From: Corynebacterium breve
Lineage (GTDB): Bacteria > Actinomycetota > Actinomycetes > Mycobacteriales > Mycobacteriaceae
Assembly: GCF_030252165.1 (NCBI RefSeq)
Contig: NZ_CP126969.1
Location: forward strand, 434,001 to 498,000
Direction: 5' to 3'
Length of the DNA stretch: 64,000 nucleotides
Each line of letters starts with the position of its first letter. The first letter of the stretch is position 1. The notes beneath the pieces were generated by a model, which saw nothing but the letters and a program-made list of their open reading frames with translations, was not told the DNA's origin and ran no database searches. Positions 47,137 through 54,496 of this stretch are shown one piece after another. A program made the position numbers and the translations under genes.

Positions 47137-48237
47137 CTATTTCTCCTTGATCGTTACGTTCATCATCCCACGTGGGGCGTTCGTGCATGGCAGGCAGGGG
47201 TCGGCAGCCCGGATGGGTTCCTCGACGGCACGGGCGTCCCCGCCGTGTGCGATTACGTGCGTGAGCATCTCGGCCAGCCAGGGTTCATTTTGCGCGGTGG
47301 GACTGAGGATGCGGGCGCGGGTGACGATGGATTCGCGCACTTCATACTCGTGGATCAGAAGTCCACGCGGGCCATCAACGACGCCCACCCCGGTGCCGTC
47401 TCGGAGCGGCAGATCGGGGGCCGTGACGGGTGTGGTCAATGCGGGATCGTCGAGAAGGGTTCGGAGTGCATAGAGGGAATCGTGCAGCGTGGCGATTTGC
47501 GCTTGGGCCGGGCTCATTTCGGGGTGACGGGAAGCTGGACCGACTCGGTAATCGTGCCATGTGCCATCGACGATAATCTGAGGGTGGGGGTTGATTTCGC
47601 CCGGTCGAGTTTCGCGGATGCGCTGAGGAATCTCAGAGATAGGAATAAGCTCCTCAGCCTGCAAGAAGTCACCAAGCGGATCCCACTTGTCGCCGTTGCT
47701 GACCCAGACGTCGAGCGGGGTAGTCGGTGGTTGCCATGGATCGCCCTGCAGCTTGTCGACGATCGTTTGGATCCGAGGCAGCTCGTCGACAAGCGTTGCC
47801 ACTAGGTCAGGATCGGCTGCTGCGCGCACCCCGCCTGGCACGGCAACATCCGGGAAATGCCCTGGACAGCCAGCAGCAGAAAGTACCGCCTTACCGAACC
47901 GCTTGAGCTCGAGGGCGTGGGTCGGCGCCAAGCGCGGGCCCATCACGTCAAACACACTGCCGTGGTGGAGTAACGCGCGGACTGCGCGGGCGGTGTCGTC
48001 AACCGGTTGATCCACCAGGTGGTCCAGCGCGCGCATCCCCGCGAGATGGTGGGTGACCGGGCATAGGCCGCACAGGCGGGTCACCAGCGTTGGCACTGTG
48101 TGTGCGGGGCGACCGACCAGATGGGGGTCAACGCGAGGCACTCCGGCAACGTCGAAGCGGGCGGCATCACCCTCCACGATCACCGACACGGCTAGCGGAT
48201 CAACCACCGCGTCAATAGGTAATTTGATGCGAGCCAC
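47137..48237 (-). CDS. Orphan [NiFe]-hydrogenase large-subunit-like protein (HupK-like)
   Basis: 366 residues from a GTG at 48237, far shorter than the 582-residue HyaB. It keeps the two metal-ligand motifs: L1-like RLCGLCPVTHHLAG near residue 52 and L2-like RAADPCLPCTNAP near 345-350, each with both cysteines. The His/Arg normally placed three residues after the last cysteine is Ala, and ~15 residues follow. There is no second small subunit, so it is more likely a HupK-type assembly scaffold than a catalytic subunit, but four intact cysteines leave metal binding possible. First gene of the minus-strand set with hypC. Confidence 0.75.
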   Translation of the reverse strand: MARIKLPIDAVVDPLAVSVIVEGDAARFDVAGVPRVDPHLVGRPAHTVPTLVTRLCGLCPVTHHLAGMRALDHLVDQPVDDTARAVRALLHHGSVFDVMGPRLAPTHALELKRFGKAVLSAAGCPGHFPDVAVPGGVRAAADPDLVATLVDELPRIQTIVDKLQGDPWQPPTTPLDVWVSNGDKWDPLGDFLQAEELIPISEIPQRIRETRPGEINPHPQIIVDGTWHDYRVGPASRHPEMSPAQAQIATLHDSLYALRTLLDDPALTTPVTAPDLPLRDGTGVGVVDGPRGLLIHEYEVRESIVTRARILSPTAQNEPWLAEMLTHVIAHGGDARAVEEPIRAADPCLPCTNAPRGMMNVTIKEK

Positions 48238-48271
48238 GAAATGACCTTTCTACTCATGAAACAATGGAGAC

Positions 48272-48616
48272 ATGCATGAACTATCGCTGCTCGGGGGAGT
48301 CACCGATATCGTATCGAAGGCGGTCGAGCCCTCTACTGTGGTGCGTGATGTCGGCCTCGTCGTCGGCGCTAGGTCCGGAGTGCTTGTCGACGCCCTCTTT
48401 GCTGCTTGGCCCGTCGCAAAGCAAGGAACGTGCTGCGCGGGAGCTTCTTTGCACGTCACAGAAGTAGCGGCCACAGTGTGGTGCCCGGCTTGTGAAGGTG
48501 AGCAAGAAATCGACGAGTATTTCGCCCTGACCTGCCCCGAGTGCGGGACTCCCACCGCGGATCTGCGCCGTGGGAAGGAATTCCATGTCGATTATGTCGA
48601 CGTAGAGACGGACTGA
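48272..48616 (+). CDS. hypA: Hydrogenase nickel incorporation protein HypA, copy 1
   Basis: 114 residues. The start MHELSLLGG supplies the nickel-binding N-terminal His2/Glu3; the zinc site CPAC ... CPEC is complete. It delivers nickel to the large subunit precursor with HypB. Divergent to the HupK-like gene and overlapping hyaD tail to tail by 25 bases. Confidence 0.92.
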   Translation: MHELSLLGGVTDIVSKAVEPSTVVRDVGLVVGARSGVLVDALFAAWPVAKQGTCCAGASLHVTEVAATVWCPACEGEQEIDEYFALTCPECGTPTADLRRGKEFHVDYVDVETD

Positions 48617-49071
48617 GTGACCCAACTTTCAAGCACAGCGCGCGCCTTGCCAACAGCCTCCGGGACAGCTTGGGCAACCACGTCGTTCAGCCCAACCTGA
48701 AGGTCAACTTCCTGAGCGACCACACCGACGACGACTACTTCTGCAGGCTCCTTGCCCAGCAGCCGTGCGGCAGTGAGTAAGTCGAGCAACCCCACTTGGT
48801 GTGGGCTGAGGTGCGCTCGCTGCAGAATCTTGATCTGGTCTCCCGCGACTACTCGGACTTCGCCCGGGGTGGGGCCTTTGATGCCGTCGAGAATCAGGAG
48901 CCGGTCGGCATCTTGCACATCGGGGAGAAGCTCCATGCCAGACGTGCCCCCGTCGATGTACTCGACATCGCCGAGTGGCTCCGACGCTAGTGCATTAAGA
49001 ATCGCAAGCCCCACCCCGTCATCAGCCATAATCGGGTTGCCGATGCCAATGGCAGTGATTTTCTTAGCCAT
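48592..49071 (-). CDS. hyaD: Hydrogenase maturation endopeptidase HyaD
   Basis: 159 residues. HybD-type protease: GIGNPIMADDGVGLAIL with the nickel-ligating Asp/Glu, YIDGGTSGMELL, LDGIKGPTPGEVRVV and LSPHQVGLLDLL. It removes the C-terminal peptide of HyaB after nickel insertion. It begins directly after the stop of hyaC. Confidence 0.92.
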   Translation of the reverse strand: MAKKITAIGIGNPIMADDGVGLAILNALASEPLGDVEYIDGGTSGMELLPDVQDADRLLILDGIKGPTPGEVRVVAGDQIKILQRAHLSPHQVGLLDLLTAARLLGKEPAEVVVVGVVAQEVDLQVGLNDVVAQAVPEAVGKARAVLESWVTQSVSTST

Positions 49072-50232
49072 CTACTCAACTTCCGGCCCGTCAACAGGTT
49101 TGGTGCCCGTGGGCAACCACACACCACCGTTGATCATTGCGGACACACCACCGTGGTCTTCCAGCGCGTCAGCACGGAACGCCAAGTACACGTGGATTAC
49201 GACGAACGCCCAAATGACGTACATAATGATCGTGTGAATCAGCCTGATTCCCGCGATGCCAATCCAGTGCACCGGGTAGCTCATCAGGACCCAGAACCAA
49301 TTATCCTGATTGGCCAGCCCCCACAGAGCAAGCCCGGTGCCCATTTGCACAATGCACAGGGCGTAGATGCCCGTGTAGGTGATTTGCTGCAGCGCGTTGT
49401 GGCCGATGTGTATTGGTTCTTCACGTTTGATGAAGAGGTAATACTGAATCGTGCCCCACATGTCTTTGAGGCCCTCGCGATTGTAAATCGGCCACAGTGA
49501 GCGACGGTGCATCTGTCGAGTCTTCGCTGTCACCGTGAGCCATAATCGCCAAATTGCTAAAGCGATCCACGATGCACCAGCAATATAGTGCACCAAACGT
49601 ACCCACCCCATGATGAATCCAGTGTCCCCGGACGCCGGGGTGGCGTAGTAGGGGTCCAATATGTAGTACCCGGTCACAGTCAACGCAATGATCAGCGCCA
49701 TGTTGAGCCAATGTTGCACTCGGAGGGCGCGAGGCCACAGCTCAACGCGAGTAAAACCACCACGACTTTGCGATACCGGCCGTCGGTGCTCACCTTTGCC
49801 CAGCACCACGTAGCCCTTCAATTCGAACTCGCCCGGGTCGTTGCCCGTTACTGGCGCAGTGGCCACGGTGAGACAGCGGTGACCCTTGCGCTGCATGGAA
49901 TCCACACCCTTGCGGATGAGTCGGCGTGACCCATCATGACCGTGGGCAGCGTCGAGGACTGCATCAACGTCGCCGCGCATAACCGCGATGTCGGTCTCGC
50001 TGTCACGCACGATCGCGATTGAATACTTACGCTCGGGCGTTGCTGGATCGAAGTTGCTCGTGCGCCCCTGATTGCCCTGCACAGACTGTACGAGCGCCTG
50101 GTCGACAGGGTCCGAGCTTCCTTCCGGCGACGCCGCCGCCAAACGCAGCAGCGTTTCGCGACCGATGTCAGCAACTGGGACGGAGTCTACAACGGAGATT
50201 TTGCTTGTCGACGACTCCCTAGCGGTTGTCAT
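49072..50232 (-). CDS. hyaC: Hydrogenase b-type cytochrome subunit with N-terminal P-type-ATPase-like domain
   Basis: 386 residues from the ATG at 50232, whose ATGA overlaps the hyaB stop. Residues ~170-380 are the membrane cytochrome b: histidine ligands in RVQHWLNMALIIALTVTGYYI, RLVHYIAGASW, YPVHWIGIAGIRLIHTI and VVIHVYLAFRAD, about four helices. It passes electrons from H2 to menaquinone. Residues ~25-165 are unexpected: LAAASPEGSSDPVDQAL, FDPATPERKYSIAIVRD, MRGDVDAVLD and RKGHRCLTVATAP resemble in order the nucleotide-binding domain of P-type ATPases. The phosphorylation DKTGT motif is absent. The fusion is continuous with no frameshift. Confidence 0.88.
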   Translation of the reverse strand: MTTARESSTSKISVVDSVPVADIGRETLLRLAAASPEGSSDPVDQALVQSVQGNQGRTSNFDPATPERKYSIAIVRDSETDIAVMRGDVDAVLDAAHGHDGSRRLIRKGVDSMQRKGHRCLTVATAPVTGNDPGEFELKGYVVLGKGEHRRPVSQSRGGFTRVELWPRALRVQHWLNMALIIALTVTGYYILDPYYATPASGDTGFIMGWVRLVHYIAGASWIALAIWRLWLTVTAKTRQMHRRSLWPIYNREGLKDMWGTIQYYLFIKREEPIHIGHNALQQITYTGIYALCIVQMGTGLALWGLANQDNWFWVLMSYPVHWIGIAGIRLIHTIIMYVIWAFVVIHVYLAFRADALEDHGGVSAMINGGVWLPTGTKPVDGPEVE

Positions 50233-51977
50233 TGTGCCATCACCTTGATGATTTCTTCTCCCTCCTCGTCCAAGAGATGCACGGCGCAAGACATGCACGG
50301 ATCAAAGGAGTGAATGGTGCGCAAGACTTCAAGAGGTTGCTTCGGATCTTCCAACGGATGAGTTCCATCGCCTGCAAGTGAGGACTCGTACGGGCCAAGA
50401 TTTCCCTCGGGGTCGCGGCCACCGGCAAGCCATGTGGTCGGCACAACTGCCTGATAGCGAGCCGTCTTCCTATCCTTGATGGTGATGTAGTGCGACAGCA
50501 TTCCGCGCGCTACCTCCATCATGGAGAATCCGTCGCACTCGTCTGGCCAGCGGGATGGCTCCCAGGTGGTCTCATTGAAGACGTCGATGTCGCCCTTTTG
50601 AAGACCTTCGACGAATTTCGGCATAAGCACGTTCGCTAGTGTGTCTGCGGAGGTCACGGCCTCAACCGCGCGGGCGAGGGTGCGACCTCCGGTGGAGTTC
50701 ATTTGCTCGACAGTGATGCCGAGTGCGTCGAAGGCTTCGTCGCAAAGCTGCTTTGTTTGTGGTTCGTCTTGCAGGTAGGCCAACAACACGCGAGCGACAG
50801 GTCCAACCTGGGCGGGCCGGCCGTCGTAGCGGGGAGCCTTGGACCAGGTATATTCGTCGTTTTCTGCAAGCCACTCGTACGGTGGCTTCGGGCCCGAGTA
50901 GGCCGGCGTTGTCTCTCCTTCGCCGGGGACTAGGCCGACGTCTTTTCCGTCTTCGTAGGAGTACCACGCGGAGGCGATGTACTCTTCGATCAAACTTGGG
51001 TCCAGTGGTTGGACCTTGGTGTAGTCACCGTCGATGATTACTCCCGGTTTAACAGTTGGGCTACTGAAGCCAAGGTGCCGGTCGATGTTTTTGGAATTGA
51101 CTACTGCGCCAGCCATGCCCACCGCCAGGAAAGTGTCGGCCGACTTGCCGATGTCAAAGTAGTCCTTGTATTCGCCCATAATTGCAAGGGCATCTGGCAG
51201 GTAGCAGTCGTGACAGAACTCTTGAATCTCGGCAATCCAGTTCTTAATCTGGTCGATGTGTACCTGGTTGACGGTCTCGGACTTGTCTGGGTCGATGGAG
51301 CACGCCATGCCGCCGACGAGGAAGTTCGGGTGTGGGTTCTTGCCGCCGAAGACTGTGGTGATACGGGTGATCGAGCGCTGAAACTGCAACGCATCCAAGT
51401 AGTGGCTGACGGCCATGAGGTTGGCTTCGGGCGGGAGTCGGTAATCAGGGTGCTCCCAGTAGCCGCCAGTGAAAATGGACAGCTGGCCAGAGTCCAGCAC
51501 GCCCTGGATGGTCTCTTTCACCTTGGCAAACTGTGAGGCGGTATTGCCCCTCCAACTTGAGCCAATAGAGCTGGCAAACTCGGCGGTCTTTTCGGGGTCC
51601 GCCTCCGCAGCGGACACCACGTTAACCCAGTCGAGCGCGTGCAAATGGTAGAAGTGCACAACATGGTCGTGGATCTCCTGCGCACCAAGCAGAAGGTCAC
51701 GGATGAGCTGAGCCTGGACGGGAATATCGCAGCCGATCGCATCTTCCACGGCGACCACACTGGCTACAGAGTGAGTCGCGGTGCACACACCACAGATACG
51801 TCCGACGAACGCCCATACGTCGCGGGGATCGCGGTCGAGGACGATCTGCTCAATTCCGCGGTACTGAGTGGATTCGCTCCACGCCTGTTTGATTTGGCCA
51901 CCATCGACCTCGAGCTCCACGCGCAGGTGGCCCTCGATGCGGGTCAGGGGATCAACAACAATTCTTTCGGTAGCCAT
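50229..51977 (-). CDS. hyaB: [NiFe]-hydrogenase large (catalytic) subunit, group 1
   Basis: 582 residues. L1 motif GRICGVCTATHSVASV near residue 60 and L2 motif DPCMSCAVH near 560 provide the four cysteines of the Ni-Fe centre; the residues after AVH are the peptide removed by HyaD. VDPLTRIEGHLRVELEVD at the N-terminus is typical of membrane-bound uptake hydrogenases. It follows hyaA by three bases and precedes hyaC. With HyaA and HyaC it oxidises H2 at the outer face of the membrane. Confidence 0.96.
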   Translation of the reverse strand: MATERIVVDPLTRIEGHLRVELEVDGGQIKQAWSESTQYRGIEQIVLDRDPRDVWAFVGRICGVCTATHSVASVVAVEDAIGCDIPVQAQLIRDLLLGAQEIHDHVVHFYHLHALDWVNVVSAAEADPEKTAEFASSIGSSWRGNTASQFAKVKETIQGVLDSGQLSIFTGGYWEHPDYRLPPEANLMAVSHYLDALQFQRSITRITTVFGGKNPHPNFLVGGMACSIDPDKSETVNQVHIDQIKNWIAEIQEFCHDCYLPDALAIMGEYKDYFDIGKSADTFLAVGMAGAVVNSKNIDRHLGFSSPTVKPGVIIDGDYTKVQPLDPSLIEEYIASAWYSYEDGKDVGLVPGEGETTPAYSGPKPPYEWLAENDEYTWSKAPRYDGRPAQVGPVARVLLAYLQDEPQTKQLCDEAFDALGITVEQMNSTGGRTLARAVEAVTSADTLANVLMPKFVEGLQKGDIDVFNETTWEPSRWPDECDGFSMMEVARGMLSHYITIKDRKTARYQAVVPTTWLAGGRDPEGNLGPYESSLAGDGTHPLEDPKQPLEVLRTIHSFDPCMSCAVHLLDEEGEEIIKVMAQ

Positions 51978-51980
51978 GGG

Positions 51981-53147
51981 TTACTCTCCCTGCTTGGTCG
52001 TGGTGGTCTCGTCGCCGAAGGACGCGAGGGGTTCGACATCGCCGCTCTTTCGTCGCACGCCGATTTCATTAACAACAGTTATCGCCCCGTGGACGGCCAC
52101 GCCGGCGGCTGCGGCGCCGACAAGCCCTAGGCCTACCTTTTGCGCTGTCGATTCGACTCCGAATGCCCCAACGTTTGGCAGCTTGTCGTAAAACGGGGTG
52201 AAGCGATCAAAGAAGTGTTTTTCCGTACATCCGATGCAGGGGTGTCCCGCCCCGATCGGCCAGCCCGCCTTCATGTTCCACTGCAAGATGGGGCATGGGC
52301 TGTACGTCGATGGGCCCTTGCAGCCGACTTCGTAGAGACACCAGCCGTTACGGGCGGCATCGTCGTCGAAAGTGCGCACCATCTGCCCGGCATCGAAGTG
52401 GGCGCGGCGTGGGCACGAATCGTGAATACGCTGGTCATAAGCAAACAGCGGCCGACCTTCGGCGTCGACTTTTGGAGGCTCGCCGTATGTCAAGATGTAC
52501 GTGATGGTCGCGGTAATAACCTCGCCGATGGGTGGGCAGCCGGATACATTGATCACGGGCTTGTCCTTGATGATCTCGTCGACGCCCACAGCACGTGTCG
52601 GGTTAGGGCGCGCTGCCTGCACGGATCCGTACACGGAGCACGCACCCACCGCGAGGATCACCGAGGCATTCTCGGCCGCCTCGCGAAGCACTTGCTCGGA
52701 GGTCTTGCCGCCGATCATGCAGTAAACGCCATCTTCGGCGAGCGAAACAGAGCCATTGACGACGAGAATGTGGTCCGTTTGGTTCAAATCATGGAGGGCC
52801 TTCTCGGCCGCCTCGCCGGCTGCCGCCATGACCAGTTCGTTGTAGTTTAGTGAGAGCTGGTTGAGTACCAAGTCTTCGATGGTGGAGGAGCCGGAGCGAA
52901 GGACGGATTCCATGCAACCTGTGCACTCTTGCAGCTGGAGCCACGCTACGTTGGGTTTGGTTACGCTGCCTAGCTTTTCTGCGATTTCCTCTGCTTCTTG
53001 GGCACTGGCGACACCTTCGATCGGGGCTCCGACCGCGAAGATCGCGGCCAAGCTGCCACACAACTTAATGAAATCGCGGCGCTTCACACCTTTACGTTCG
53101 AGGTTTTCTTGCAGGGTCCCGCCCTGCCAGGTGTCGAGCAATTGCAT
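51981..53147 (-). CDS. hyaA: [NiFe]-hydrogenase small subunit, Tat-exported
   Basis: 388 residues. Twin-arginine motif KRRDFIKLCGS at ~22-32 followed by a hydrophobic stretch. The proximal cluster is in LQLQECTGCMESVLRSG, GACSVYGSVQAA and GCPPIGE; medial/distal cluster ligands are in HDSCPRRAHFDAG ... CLYEVGCKGPSTYSPCPI and GHPCIGCTEKHFFDRFTPFY. A C-terminal membrane helix (GLGLVGAAAAGVAVHG) anchors it to the membrane next to HyaC. The Tat signal also carries the folded HyaB across. Confidence 0.95.
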   Translation of the reverse strand: MQLLDTWQGGTLQENLERKGVKRRDFIKLCGSLAAIFAVGAPIEGVASAQEAEEIAEKLGSVTKPNVAWLQLQECTGCMESVLRSGSSTIEDLVLNQLSLNYNELVMAAAGEAAEKALHDLNQTDHILVVNGSVSLAEDGVYCMIGGKTSEQVLREAAENASVILAVGACSVYGSVQAARPNPTRAVGVDEIIKDKPVINVSGCPPIGEVITATITYILTYGEPPKVDAEGRPLFAYDQRIHDSCPRRAHFDAGQMVRTFDDDAARNGWCLYEVGCKGPSTYSPCPILQWNMKAGWPIGAGHPCIGCTEKHFFDRFTPFYDKLPNVGAFGVESTAQKVGLGLVGAAAAGVAVHGAITVVNEIGVRRKSGDVEPLASFGDETTTTKQGE

Positions 53148-53330
53148 CGAGACACTTCCGTTTCACTGTTAAGAGATTCCACGGATTCGGTGTGCTCGTT
53201 GTCGGGGCAGCGCGTCAACCACGGAATTTCTGGCCAAACTCATACAACTTTCAGCGTATCGAGTTGGTGTCCAAGTTCAGTAGCGTTTCGCGTACAAAGT
53301 GAATGTTATCCCACCTATAAGTGTGTGACC
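53148..53330 (-). promoter_or_regulatory. Upstream region of the hydrogenase structural operon
   Basis: 183 bp between hypB and hyaA, all transcribed leftward. No strong hairpin ends the hypB transcript, and no clear -35/-10 pair stands out. Control of hyaABCD probably sits here, but I cannot name a site. Confidence 0.4.
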
Positions 53331-54095
53331 TTAATCGTTTTGCTGAAGAACCCAATCCATCCAAGCATCGAAGCCTTCTCCGGTTTTCGTCGACATGAGG
53401 AAAATCCGGGCGTCTGGGTTTACCTGACGGACATTGCTTAAGAACAGGTCAACGTCGAAATCGAGGTAGGGCAGTAGGTCGATTTTGTTTACAACGACCG
53501 CCTCGACGGCGCGGAACATGACCGGGTACTTCAGAGGCTTGTCTTCGCCTTCAGTGACGGAGGCGACCATGGCCTTGCGATGCTCGCCGACTTCGAATTC
53601 AGCCGGGCAGACGAGGTTGCCTACGTTTTCAATGAAGACGATGTCCAACTCCGCTAGGTTGAGCCCTTTGAGCGCCTGGGACACCATCGGTGCATCCAGG
53701 TGACATTCACCGCCGAATCCGTCACCGGTGTTGAGCAGCGAAATCTGCGCCCCGAGATCAGTCAAGCGATCGGCGTCGATGGAGGTCTCGATATCTCCCT
53801 CGACCACGCCGAAGCGGACCTTGCCTTGCCCCGCAGTAAGCGTGCGTTCCAGCAGCGTCGTTTTGCCCGCGCCGGGGGAGCTCATCAAGTTGATGCAGGT
53901 GACCCCGTGCTCGTCGAACGCAGCGCGGTTGTCGGCAGCGCGGTGGTCGTTCTCGGTGAAAATGTCTTCTAAGACGGTGATGCGCTCGCGTCCAGTCGCG
54001 TAGCCCGAATGATCACCGACATCGTGTGCATGTCCTGTGTGGTCGTGATCGTGTGAGTGTACGGTGCCGTCGTCGTGGCGATGGAAACGTCCCAT
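53331..54095 (-). CDS. hypB: Hydrogenase nickel incorporation GTPase HypB
   Basis: 254 residues. His-rich N-terminus (HRHDDG, HSHDHDHTGHAHD) for nickel storage, then SIMIBI GTPase motifs: SSPGAGKTTLLE, VEGDIETSIDADR, GGECHLDAPMV, ENVGNLVCPAEFEVGE and VVNKIDLLPY. GTP-dependent nickel donor to the large subunit with HypA, whose gene is 27 bases upstream. Confidence 0.95.
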   Translation of the reverse strand: MGRFHRHDDGTVHSHDHDHTGHAHDVGDHSGYATGRERITVLEDIFTENDHRAADNRAAFDEHGVTCINLMSSPGAGKTTLLERTLTAGQGKVRFGVVEGDIETSIDADRLTDLGAQISLLNTGDGFGGECHLDAPMVSQALKGLNLAELDIVFIENVGNLVCPAEFEVGEHRKAMVASVTEGEDKPLKYPVMFRAVEAVVVNKIDLLPYLDFDVDLFLSNVRQVNPDARIFLMSTKTGEGFDAWMDWVLQQND

Positions 54096-54122
54096 GGCGG
54101 GTCCTTTCTGCGGTTCTGGTTT

Positions 54123-54464
54123 TTAGCTTAGGTCTACTTCGATGTCGATTACGCGGAATTCTTCGCCGGCAATCACGGTGGTGGGGGAAGCGCATGTCGG
54201 GCAGCGCACGTCTAAGTAGTCGGTGGCGTCGAGGCGCGTGTGGTGGCCGGACGAGCAGGCGATTTCTGCGTCGACCCAGGTGATGTTGAGCTGTGCGTCT
54301 TGAAGCACAGTGTCTTTGACTACAAACCTCCACGCGTAGGCCAAAGTTGCGGGTACCACTTGTCGGAGCGCCCCTACTTCAATGTCGACTGCACACACGC
54401 GTCGGCCTTCGGCGTGCCGTGCGACAACGTGGGAGAGTTGAGTGGCTAGGGCTACTTCGTGCAC
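54123..54464 (-). CDS. hypA: Hydrogenase nickel incorporation protein HypA, copy 2
   Basis: 113 residues. Start MHEVALATQLSHVV with the conserved His2/Glu3. The zinc region differs from the classic two CxxC pairs: the first reads IACSSGHHTRL (single cysteine plus histidines), the second CPTC is intact. It is first gene of the hypA-hypB-hyaABCD direction and divergent from hypF. It may be the HypA working with the neighbouring HypB, with copy 1 working with the HupK-like gene; that split is inference. Confidence 0.9.
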   Translation of the reverse strand: MHEVALATQLSHVVARHAEGRRVCAVDIEVGALRQVVPATLAYAWRFVVKDTVLQDAQLNITWVDAEIACSSGHHTRLDATDYLDVRCPTCASPTTVIAGEEFRVIDIEVDLS

Positions 54465-54496
54465 TTGTTCAACGTTACCGCTAAATTTGAGACATT

